Origin: Phialocephala subalpina
Taxonomy: Eukaryota > Ascomycota > Leotiomycetes > Helotiales > Mollisiaceae
Assembly: GCA_900073065.1 (NCBI GenBank)
Contig: FJOG01000010.1
Coordinates: 393,178-457,177 of the forward strand
Direction of reading: 5' to 3'
DNA: 64,000 nucleotides
Below are positions 38,101 through 47,975 of the stretch, piece after piece (position 1 is the first letter of the stretch; each line of letters opens with the position of its first letter). A program made the translations under genes and the position numbers. Under the pieces are notes generated by a model. It was not told the origin of the DNA. It saw nothing but the letters and a program-made list of their open reading frames with translations, and searched no databases.

Positions 38101-39984
38101 ATAAGGGGAGACGAAGACCGCGAGCTTAGCGAGCAGCGGGGTGGAGTGGAGCGGAGCGGGTGTCATTGGAAGGGACGGAGGAGGAGAAGGGCTGTAATGA
38201 CGGGGATTCACGAACATACGAACGGCAGATGAGAGGAAGAGGTTAATGACACGCTTTGCGGCATTTTCATGGGAATAGGCGCGCATGATACCACTTTGAT
38301 TTTACCTATCATATGGAAGGACATAATAGAGAGGGGGAGGTTTAATGATAATTTAATTATGGAGATCGAGATTTGTGGATTTATTTCTTGTGTGAGGGAT
38401 TCGCGAATGCTTTGATGGAAATTTGATTTTCATTGTTGCTCGTTGAGCCGGAAATTCTGATCTGATGATGACGGGGTGCACATCGGTTCTTGGTAGAAGC
38501 TCCACCTATGGGTGTGTCGAAGCTGAGTTTACTTTATATCCACTCATGCACAATCATGGCATTGCATTTCTACGGGCATACCATATTAAAGTGATGCATC
38601 TGCTAGCTGGGCCTTCTAGTTTTGGGGTGGTAGGTGCTGCATCGAAAATTAGTGGAAGCTCCACCAATTCTTGACGTCTCAAAGTCGGGTATATTAATAA
38701 TTCACAGGTCTTATATCCTGCCATCGCGGTTATTTAGCCATCCCATACAAAAAGTGTGCAGCAGCCATTGATCCATCTCGGATATCAAAGGTTTCCCTGG
38801 CAGGTATTCCCAAGTAAACACCTCCTGATTTTGTCATTGAAATGTCCTTAAAAGGCTGGGACATTCAAATGATTCGATTTTCAGATCAATAAATCAAAGA
38901 ATTCGTGGTAAATTGACTTCGAAAACATGCTTTCAAACCCGATTTTGAAGATTCCAGAGCTCCTAGGACATTCTAAAAGCAGGGTTTTTGTGACTTGCTC
39001 TCCCCTGGCAGCTTACCAAATCCCAAATATCAGAACCTCGAAGAAAGACGAATTCCTAAAGGTCCCATAATTGTATCTTCTAACGCTGCGTCTGTGTCCA
39101 GACTCTTTCCTGCTCTAGCGGCGATGTTCTGCTTGGGAGGGACTGAATATCCCGAGTGTATGGGGACAACGAGAAATTTTTGGTTGCACATCGCAAAAAA
39201 TCCATTTTAACTCCAGACGTGCCTGAGAGTTCATGTGCTCTGTTGCCCATTCCGACAGGAGGTTTGCGGACGGGTTTTGGTTTTGGGGGATTGGGCGCGA
39301 GGATGAGAGGGACTGGAAGGAGTGTCCTCGCTAAAACCCCTTGGTTTGCGGTGGCATAGCAGTTTTATAGGCAGCACGATGTAAGGCTACGAAAATTGGA
39401 GACGCATAGTATCGGATTGTAAAAGCAGGATGTGACATTGCAATTATATGGGCGCCCCACTATAAAGCGATGCATAGCTACATCACGACTGCATATCTGC
39501 ATATGGGTACGGCCACTGCGAGACGATCTCCGTAATGCCCCTTATTTGCTTGAGGAAAAAAAGAGAAAAGGGTAATGTGTGACATTGCCACGAACGTTGC
39601 AATCGTATGAGCCTTTCACTGTCAAGTTATGCAGTCAAAAATAATGGTAGCGGTGAAAAAGGCGCATAAATAATTATAAGTATATATATTAGGCGTTAAA
39701 AGTCTATCATTTTGTTATAAATATATCCCAGGCGAAAGAAAGCCTTGTAGAACGCATATGGAATGAAATGATTACTTACTTCACAACCGCTTCTCTTCCA
39801 ACTTCCGTGATTTTCTAGAAGAGGTGTACTAGTGAGAACATAGCTGTTCGTACTCCGGAGGAAGGAGCAAGGAACGGTGAATTGGAACGGAAAGAACCAA
39901 GAAGTGTTCTAGCGAGAAAATGACCATCCATACTCTAGAGCTTTCACCAATCTCATTCAAGCTCAATAGTAATGCCAATATCTT
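38101..39984. other. Gene-poor AT-rich region with degenerate repeats
   Basis: About 1.9 kb with no supportable gene. Short ORFs show no motif. It contains a three-copy diverged repeat (given separately) and two copies of GAAGCTCCACC (38499, 38653). Base composition is lower in GC than the flanking genes, like decayed transposon or RIP-affected sequence. Confidence 0.45.
38560..39636. repeat. Three diverged copies of a ~44-bp repeat
   Basis: Copies at about 38560-38604, 39436-39479 and 39595-39636 share the frame CATTGCA..T.TA.G.GC......ACTATAAAG.GATGCAT.GCT. They are in the same orientation and differ at roughly a third of positions. They could be leftovers of a short interspersed element; class not recognised. 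Confidence 0.4.
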
Positions 39985-40491
39985 TCATCCACAAACACTC
40001 TCCTTCTTCTCCAACCCCGCTAATACAATCCTCCTCTTGTCCTCCGCCCTAAACAAACTCGTCCCCTGCTGCAAGGCATTGATTAGAAGCGGCAAAGCAT
40101 CATTTTTGAAATCATCTGCTTGACGCAATTTATCGAGATCTTCTGAAAACTCGGATGTTACGCGCTGCATGTAGAATTTGGTGAATAATGCAGAGATTTC
40201 TGGGTCTGTCGCATGCTTTGGAGATGTCTGGGAAAACGTTAGATATGTCTGGGGAACAGACGGGAGTGGATTACTGGGATTGAGGGATTGAGTTCCTGTT
40301 TGCACTTCTTTGGGGGTTCTGAGGGTTGCTCGGAAGCTTGCTGAGGGACGTCGGATTCGCTTTCGCAGCCTGAGGAGACTGGTTTTTCTTGATCAGTACT
40401 GCGCTCATGGCGATGATGGGAGGTGGTTACCTTCTGTTCTAGACTTCCTATTCTTGCGCCGCCTAGGCTTGTCACTTTTTTGAGGAGCCAT
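39985..40491 (-). CDS. RSA3: Ribosome assembly protein Rsa3
   Basis: Three exons (40491-40431, 40378-40275, 40227-39985) give 135 aa. The basic start MAPQKSDKPRRRKNRKSRTEVSS and the C-terminal block PEISALFTKFYMQRVTSEFSEDLDKLRQADDF, then LPLLINALQQGTSLF and EDKRRIV, are Rsa3. Rsa3 is a small nucleolar factor in early pre-60S ribosome assembly. The two introns are 52 and 47 bp; both acceptors were chosen because only they keep the frame to the conserved C-terminus (CCA|GTAATC..TTTCCCAG|ACA with CTAAC branch). Not visible from any single ORF. Confidence 0.85.
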
Positions 40492-40674
40492 CTTGTAATG
40501 TGTCGTGGTGGTTAACAAGTGAGGATGGAAAGATAGGAAATATCTACATATCACGTGTATACAGGTTAGGTAAGGATTTCCATGACAAGCAACCAAGCCA
40601 CATTCAGGCCTCTCCAGCCACTCCAGCTTTATTGACACTGGTACATATTTAAATAAGCGAAAGAATTGTTCAAA

Positions 40675-40870
40675 GTCGCGATGCCAGAGTGGTTAATGGG
40701 TAAGACTTGAATGCCTCAGCATCGCTATCTTATGGTTTCGTTCGTTTCCCCACCTGTGACGCAAATAGCTGTACCTGACTATATATAGGGCCTCGTAGGG
40801 TATGCATCAGCGCCTTCCGTTTCCTGATCATTTAATAATGAATGCCTTAGTTCAAATCCTGCTCGCGACG
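40675..40870 (+). pseudogene. Interrupted tRNA-Ser(UGA)-like locus
   Basis: A perfect 7-bp acceptor stem pairs GTCGCGA (40675-40681) with TCGCGAC (40863-40869). The D-arm/A box reads TGCCAGAGTGGTTAATGGG, the serine pattern. An anticodon stem TAAGA/TCTTA encloses CTTGAA with anticodon TGA and a ~15-nt intron after position 37. The B-box end AGTTCAAATCCTGC is present. But about 100 extra nt lie where the variable arm and 5' T-stem should be, and the remaining T-stem does not pair. A T-run suitable as RNA polymerase III terminator follows at about 40890. Likely a broken tRNA-Ser gene, possibly still transcribed. Confidence 0.5.
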
Positions 40871-41164
40871 TAGCTAGGTGGAATATATTTTTTTATTTTT
40901 TATTTTTGAGACCACGTTCTTTGGCTTAAACCCATAGTCAACGGTCTCCAACTTATTTTGCATCCCGGGACTATGGCTATCTTCATTGGGCTGAATTAGA
41001 TTTACCGAAAGAGGACACGTAAGGTTTCAAGAGGTGACAAGCATATGGTTGGTGTGTTGAGTTTTGAGCCATAATTTGGCACTAGTAAGATACATATTTA
41101 AGCCAACTGCCCGCTTGTTCAGCCATCATTTTGGACCAAAACTCACAACCATTCCTTTCCACTC

Positions 41165-42485
41165 TCAGACAGAGTCATAATCACTGTCAGAGTTCAAAAC
41201 GTAGCCAGATCTTCTTCTTGATTTCTGTACCATACCTCTGGCAGCTGCGGACCTGCCCTCAGACTGGTCTGAGGCTGTCTGTTCAGCTGATGAGCTGCCT
41301 CCTACTCCAACATCTTCTTCCTCCTCTAGCATCGAGGTAATTGGGATCGGCATCTCACATCAGTCGGATAAGATAGCGCACCTACGTCTCCGGATAATTG
41401 ACCTTCTGCGTTGTGTTCTTGACTGGAAACCGTATTTTCACCGTCACCAAATGGTACCAACAACCTCCCTTCTTCAGACTCATCTAGAAGCATCATTTCA
41501 GATATGTCGTGGGATTTTTTCTCCTTGATTCGGATTTGGGGAGATCGGGTTGAAGTTTCATCTGTGGACGGCTGCATATCCAATCGTGACATTCCTTCCT
41601 CAGACATCTCTGGAGGCATGTCTTCGTGACCGGATGCCTCTCGCTGCTTTTCTGTTTCGATGTGGACACTGTCCTGCTCGTCTTCATCGCTGTCCTCAGA
41701 CATCACTGCATAATTCACACGCCGCCTCCTAGCTTTTGTGTTCGTAACGTGGAAATCTCCCTCGTCGGTGTCGTCGCCCGCATCAATCATCCTCTTGACC
41801 CTTTCTGCTTGACGCTTCTTGCTTTTCATAGGGTCAAATGCGAAGAGGTTAGAGACATCTCCGATATCTGCGTCTTCCATCTCTATATCACATTCTTTGG
41901 CAGCGGGTGCAGCTTCATCTGTTGACGACTGGTATATCAAGTCCTTGACGGGTTTCTTCACTGCTTTTTCGACATTCTTTTTTTTCGGACATTTTGGCAT
42001 TCTCGCTTTTAAAAGCCTCGCATGATGCTCGGAGCAGTCTGGCGATACAAAGTCTGGCCGCATCCGCAGTCAACATTATGTCTCGTACACGAGGGTCGGT
42101 CGCTAAGGCATCTGCTATATCTATCCGCCCGTTAGTAATGCACTGCCCCGTAATGATGGCAGGACTTGCCTTTGAAATTGGATGGTTTATCTGGATGCTC
42201 TACGAGGTCGAATAGTGCCGCTAGAGAAAGTGTGAATACCGCGGTGATATGCGCTGCGCCCTCGAGTCCCCTTAACGCCTGAGTTTGTAGTGATTCTGGT
42301 CCTGCCTTCACTTCCTCGTCGAGTATGTTTCTCATCTTCGAGCCCATCGCGCTGAGGAAGTTCAGAAGTGTGCCGCAGTGATTATTTTCGACTAGACTAG
42401 CTGCCCAGGGATCTGGACGGAGAGCTTGGCCATGGTGCATGCTTGAATTGACACAGTCGCAGTCACGTCGTCTGTTTGCAGGCAT
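41165..42485 (-). CDS. Hypothetical acidic nuclear-type protein, frame possibly broken
   Basis: I do not recognise this gene. On the minus strand, exon 1 (42485-42170) encodes a helix-rich N-terminus with ALRGLEGAAHITAVFTLSL. A GC-AG intron (42169-42121, GCAAGT..GATAG, branch ACTAAC) leads to exon 2. The long middle part is acidic/basic, with SEDSDEDEQDS and KRQAERVKRM stretches typical of nuclear proteins. An intron 41381-41326 leads to the last exon, ending SRRRSGYVLNSDSDYDSV. The frame does not run through: exon 2 moves from one frame to another at an A8 run (41978-41985 on plus strand). Seven As would restore it. A 43-bp intron just before (GTATCG..AAAAG) would also restore it. Alternatively ATG 42063 starts a separate gene. 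Confidence 0.5.
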
Positions 42486-43220
42486 GTGATTACTTTCTGG
42501 AGCTGTCTGAAGTCAACCAGTGTTTACTCCAATGTTGGGGCGGGCAGAATATACTTCGTGGTCTGCGAGTGGCTCTTGAAGCTGGCCTACGTCTCAGTCT
42601 CTATGAAATTAAAACCACGGAATTCATTAATTAGGTTACACCAAAACGGTTGCAGTTGCTGAACATATTAGAGGATTGTTATTGGAAGGAAGCCGTTGTA
42701 AGGAGATGATGAGCAGCAGTGCTTTACGACAGAAATTTTCAATGTCCCTGGTTTTACAAAACTTTCAATTTCGTAGCGACGAGCCGTTGCTCACTCATCA
42801 CTTATCGAACAAACAAACACAAAAAGGGAAAGGTCATGTTTTTGCTACGGTATTTCCTCTCCCTCCCTTTATAGCTCGATGTTGCGGTAGGTTCTTCTTC
42901 GAGTACTTCTAATGTCCTTGACTTTATAGGACTTCCAAATTGGCCGTGACGACTTACCGTCGAATGCCAAAAGGGAAGGACTGGTCGGTCCTCGCTCTTT
43001 CCTCTGGAGTGGTATCATGTTCTCGCTAGACCACCTCCTCGTTCTTTCCCTTTCAGTTCGCCATTGCTTAAGTAGGTTCTTCTCCCAAACTCCTCTCCTT
43101 CAACTATACACAACAAAAGAGACATTGAGTTCTCGCTCCACACTTACATCGCTACCATCTTCTTGCTTCGCAACTTCGGAATTTCTTTCATCAAAGTCCC
43201 TCCTCAGCCAGAACATTACG
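42486..43220. promoter_or_regulatory. Intergenic region with a degenerate 170-bp tandem duplication
   Basis: Between two poorly conserved divergent genes. Units at 42741-42910 and 42911-43080 both start AATGTCC(C/T)TG(G/A)(T/C)TTTA and both end with a GTAGGTTCTTCT word. Internal copies diverged strongly. Otherwise no gene. Confidence 0.5.
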
Positions 43221-43963
43221 ATGTCTGATCCAAGAGACATACCAGGCAAAGGCAAGGAGCCAGAGGACAAGAATACCCAAGTCGCTCCCCCACGTCTCCT
43301 TCCACCTACCCAACTACCTGCAGGGGCTCTTGGCGAACTTCAACCCCCTCCGACTCCGAAGGCGAAGGCAACCAAGGCAATCTATGGAGACAGCCAGATA
43401 CCGTTAATACTTCGACCGCGGCTGCCAATGTCCCAGACTCGTCGGGAGATGAAGAGGAGATCTTCAGAATGTCGCCTCATGACGAAAATCCTCCGTCGGT
43501 GGCGGCGGGAGGTCCATCTACTTCTAAGGTCCCTAGTTCGATCGTACAACAAAAACCAGCCAAGTCACCTCATGGTCTAAAACCCATGTTAAGGGCCCGT
43601 TACCCTCATGAGACTCCTCGATCTGCGTACCCCTCAGCTTCGACTCCGATTCCCAGTAATTGTATGCAATATCTAGGCCCTACACCAGGTGGTCCCGGTG
43701 TGCTTGCTGCCCCTACTCCAGCACAGCCAAATATCGGTGCTCCACTTGGAGTTCAAAATCACCCGACTAAGGCTGGGGCATTGGGAGGCGACGGGGCAGG
43801 CGATACGGCTGGTTTGCACCCATCTGAAAGTACCGGAGAACGTGGGACATCGAAGAGAAAGGCTAGCTTGGGAGACAGACTTGCTGAGTTCCGCGACCGC
43901 TTGATGAAGAGGAAGAAATCTGATTGCAAGGGCCCGGGCCCGAAAAAAGAGGACGAACAATGA
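43221..43963 (+). CDS. Hypothetical Pro/Ser-rich protein, two overlapping frames
   Basis: I do not recognise this gene. ATG 43221 opens a Pro-rich segment (MSDPRDIPGKGKEPEDK, PPRLLPPTQLPAG) in one frame. From about 43330 a different frame carries the more protein-like part: DSEGEGNQGN, AAANVPDSSGDEEEIFRMSPHDENPP, a Pro/Gly middle and a basic end SLGDRLAEFRDRLMKRKKS, to the stop at 43961. A 68-nt intron starting at a weak GTCTCC donor (43294) could connect them, or a frameshift mutation has occurred. It is disordered with a basic C-terminus. Low confidence that it encodes one functional protein. Confidence 0.4.
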
Positions 43964-44227
43964 TCCACAGACGCTGGGACATTGAAAGAAGTGCTATTCA
44001 GAAGGGTTTGCATGGGGTATTGGCACTTGTATGGTCCTAGACCGAAATCGCGGGAAAACGATGGAATATGGACATGGCGTTATCATTATTCTTCACCGGG
44101 CACAACGGATTGTATGCACTCAATAACAAGCACTGCATTGAGTAATTGAGTATCTTCCTTCACATCGTGGAAATGTATTGACCTGCGACTATTCTCCTCC
44201 CCAAAGCAAGTTCCTCCGACGCTACAT

Positions 44228-44815
44228 TTAAGCAGCAATCGTAACCTCGACCTCGACACCAGCCTCGATATTGATGATGATCTGCTTGACGACCTCGGTA
44301 GGGGCATTGAGACTATCAAATCATTAGCCAGATCCTTCCAATCTGTATCCCGCAACCACATACTCAATCAAACGCTTGTGGATTCTCATTTCGAAAGTAT
44401 CCCAAGTCTTAGAGCCTTCACCACAAGGAGTCTTGCGTGTGGTAACCTTGAGAACCTTTGTTGGGAGGCGCACGGGACCCTTACTGTAGATAGATTAGTA
44501 TGAGATATGAAGTATGTTTTGGGGGTCGAGGAGCTGAGGAGCCGAGTTCGCAGGACTCGCGAAGAGTTCGGCTCAGAATATCTTTGCAAATAAAAGGGAG
44601 GAATTCACATACACGCGGAGATCCTTGGTCTTGGCACGCTCGATGAGTTCCTGGCAGACCTTCTCGAGGGATTGGACCTTTCGGCTGGTCAAGGTGATTC
44701 TGATCTTGTGGGTTTTCTATCGCGGTTCAATTAGTGTGCGCTCGATAATTTCGTGCAGGTGGAGACGTACTGGGCCCTCGCCGAATTCCTTGTCGGGGTT
44801 CTTTTGGTAAGACAT
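44228..44815 (-). CDS. RPS20: 40S ribosomal protein uS10 (S20)
   Basis: Four exons (44815-44771, 44716-44613, 44483-44364, 44312-44228) give 117 aa. [57 protein letters not shown] and [20 protein letters not shown] are uS10 word for word. It sits in the head of the small subunit. Introns fall after EGP, inside DLRV and before DLNAP, a pattern usual for ribosomal protein genes in filamentous fungi. The end is EVEVTIAA. Divergent from RQT3 over a 374-bp shared promoter. Confident. Confidence 0.95.
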
Positions 44816-45189
44816 TCTGTTCTGCACGACTCGATCTTTAAGTTGAAAAACTTAAAAAATCAGCTAAGTGATGGAGAACGAAGGTGATCGCGAATTTGTG
44901 GTTGTCGATGAGGAAGGGAAGAAGTTTGAGAAATTCGCTTTGTGGGTTGAAGTCTTGGCGTCGGCTAGTGGGGCTAGTCTACTTCGGGAATAGGAAGACC
45001 TCAGCCTTGCTGCAGGTGCATTGTCATCATTGATTTATGGATGCGTTTGAAGCTGATGAACATTCATGACTCAAACGGCGTGTTGGGTGAGGGTTTTTTT
45101 TGACTCTATGTTCATATTAATTTAACTCCCTCGTCCTCCTTAGGACGTCCCTTCTTTTCACCATTCAACATCCTCGAACATCCGGGACA
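44816..45189. promoter_or_regulatory. Divergent promoter uS10 / RQT3
   Basis: 374 bp between start codons. A pyrimidine-rich stretch CTCCCTCGTCCTCC precedes RQT3. No ORF of note. Confidence 0.45.
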
Positions 45190-47261
45190 ATGGCCTTGAA
45201 AGCAACGACTCTCCCACCTCTGGTACCCTTTCCTGAAGCGGCTTGGAGGAATCACATTGTCCCAGAAGAATGGGAAGCTTGTCTGGATGCCTGGACAACT
45301 CTTGCGGGCGCACATCTCTCGCTGTCGACTTCCGACTTCCTGCGAATATCTTGCAAGGACGATTCGATATCCGCATTCCTCACTTCATACGCTGCACAAA
45401 ATGCATTATCACATGATATAATGACTGCAAATCCGTCAAAGAGCAAGCAACTGAGGAAACAATGCTATCTGTTATCACGAAGGCTCTTGGAAAGTGACAA
45501 TCCACTAGAACTGCTACTGCGATGGCAATTCCTTGCAGACTTCGGCAAGATATATGGAAAAGAGCATGGAGGTCAAGTCGTGTCTATAGTCTGGAAACGG
45601 CATCATGCTTCTTTAGAAGCCTCGGTCGCAGCTCTGAAGTCTACCTTGATCAAGGAACTGGACGCCGGACTGAAAGGAGACTTGAAGACATCCGAAGCCT
45701 CTCTCAAACGATTGAACCATCTCCTGCACGCATCTCCTCAAACCGCCGCTTTCTTCCTGGCCGGTAGCGACTTTTTGGACTCTCTGATCAGCTGTTACAA
45801 GCTTATGAATCCTCCATTACGGAAAGCCATTATCTCTACTACATATCTATGTGTGATTGGTCTCACGGAAGGCGAGAAGCCGAATTTCTCTTCATTGGTG
45901 GATCAGTTGTATTCTCTGAAAGCTGCGGCAGAAGCACACAAAGCTGGTCCTACGAACGTCAACGATTCCTTGGTCACCGAGCTGGTGACTGCCACTCCTG
46001 TTTTGAAGCAGATTCAGCAGAGAATTGAAACATCAGGCTCATCGTCAAGCAGAGCAAAGTCGGTTATTACCGCTTTGGAAGGATTCAAGAAAGCGGGTGG
46101 CAGTGGAAGACCAAAAAATCTTGTGAAGCGGAAGGTCAATAAAGGCAAAGGAATTGCCCTGGACGAGTACGGTCATGGCACTCATGGTCAGATTCATATC
46201 CATAGGATGAGTTTGATATCTCAAGTACAAGATCTGTTTCCGGATCTTGGGTCAGCCTTCGTTGTCAAGTTGCTTGATGAATATGGAGATGATGTAGAGC
46301 AAGTGATAGCCCATCTATTGGAGGACTCCTTGCCGGATCATCTCCAGAAGGCTGACCGCTCAGAGGTATTGTAAGTCTAAGCTCTAGATCTTCTCGTAAA
46401 TCGACCCAGCTAATGCTTAACAGGGAGGATGGTCAACTACAAAACCACAAATCCGACATGGCCCCTCACTCCACACCACCCCAAATCCCCACCCGCCGCA
46501 ACGTCTTCGACAACGACGAATTCGACCAACTCACCCTCGACACCTCAAAACTCCACTTCGGCCGCCGCAACCCCAACAAAACAGCCGACGAAATACTCCA
46601 AGACCGTTCCACCGCCCCAAACAAAGCCGCCATCCTCTCCGCCCTCGCAGCTTTCGACTCCGACGACGATGAACGAGACGATACATACGACGTAGCCGAC
46701 GTGGGCGGAACCGTCGATTTAGCAACCCCTGGAAACAACCCTACCGAGGCTGGAGCAGATACCGGGAGTGGTCAAGATGAAGCGCTATTCAGAGCTTATA
46801 AAATGAGTCAGGAAGTCTTTGGTAGGGATGCAGCGACGAGGAGAGGAAAAGCTAGAGCAAGTCTGAGAGAAGAGGCGGGAATGACGGATGAAGCTATTGA
46901 AGGCTGGGGTTTGATGCTTTCAAGAGATCCGAGACAGATGCGGAGACTTGAAGTTAAATTCTCGAACTTCACGGGTCAGCAGAAAGAACTTGCCCCTACG
47001 GCTTGGAGGGCGAGTCCTGCTGGGTCTGGGACGGAGGATTCTGATATCGATGGGAATGGGCGGGGAAGAGGCGGATTTAGAGGCCGTGGTCCGCCGAGAG
47101 GTAGGGGAAGGGGACGAGGAGGCAATGTTGCGGGTCCGACTGGGGAGAAAGATACTGAAGTTGCGAGGCAACGTAAGGAGGCGAATAAGGGCTCGAGAGC
47201 TAATCACAATAGGCGAGATCAGAGGGCGAGAAAGATGGCTAGAGGTAATTTCCCTGGTTGA
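45190..47261 (+). CDS. CUE-domain ribosome quality-control trigger protein (Cue3/Rqt3, ASCC2)
   Basis: Two exons (45190-46370, 46424-47261) give 672 aa. The start FPEAAWRNHIVPEEWEACLDAW is the ASCC2/Cue3 N-terminal helical domain. A CUE ubiquitin-binding domain follows near residue 340: SLISQVQDLFPDLGSAFVVKLLDEYGDDVEQVIAHLLE. The tail is disordered with an RGG-like stretch (GRGRGGFRGRGPPRGRGRG) and ends RRDQRARKMARGNFPG, as in fungal Cue3. With Slh1 and Rqt4, Rqt3 splits collided ribosomes; its CUE domain binds ubiquitin on uS10 (encoded by the divergent neighbour) in yeast. That neighbour is a striking coincidence and is reported in findings. Confidence 0.87.
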
Positions 47262-47975
47262 GGGATGGATTGATGCGCACGAATGATGCTATCATGACAT
47301 AGATAAGCTAATGAAAGCCGAAGTCCTGCATTGATACTCACATTCCTTGCTTGCCCAAGCTCTGGAAATGCCTTGGACCTTTGACCTTGGAATGTGTTTC
47401 ACAGTGTCTCTGATGCTCGAAATCCAGTCTGGATTTTGATTGTCAGATTGCTCCTTCAGAATGCTTAGACCGGGCACTACTTTCACCCCAGACAAACCCT
47501 TTCATCTGGACCAGCTTAACAACCTCTCTAAAGCCGAACTTACCAGGGGAATTGGCCAATTGGACGGATCTCCGAGACTTCAAAATGTGCCATGTCACTG
47601 GTATATTGCAACACCAAAAGTTCAAACGTGATAAGTGGGAAGAAATTCATTGCGAGGAATCCTTGAATCCTTGGATCCTATCCTCTACCAAGGTAATTCC
47701 GAAGACCAGACAATGGCCGCCATAATCAAGGCACAACAATACCCAGTATAGCCTCCTCATGACAAGCAGACGAAAGCCACACGACCTTCCCAAGTCCTGT
47801 AATCCTCTGCAATCCGAGCCTCGAAATACGCCCAATCTAGATGCAAATGCGAAACAGAAAACCCCACAAAATGCAATGGCTCCACGCCATTTCCGAACCA
47901 TGCATGCTATCAAGGTATCTTTACAAAATCATAATACAGTATTTAACATAAAACGCTAGATCGTTCCTTTACTCG
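47262..47975. other. Convergent 3' intergenic region
   Basis: About 710 bp between the ends of RQT3 and INP1. ORFs of 60-90 codons on both strands lack any motif. Nothing seen. Confidence 0.4.
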
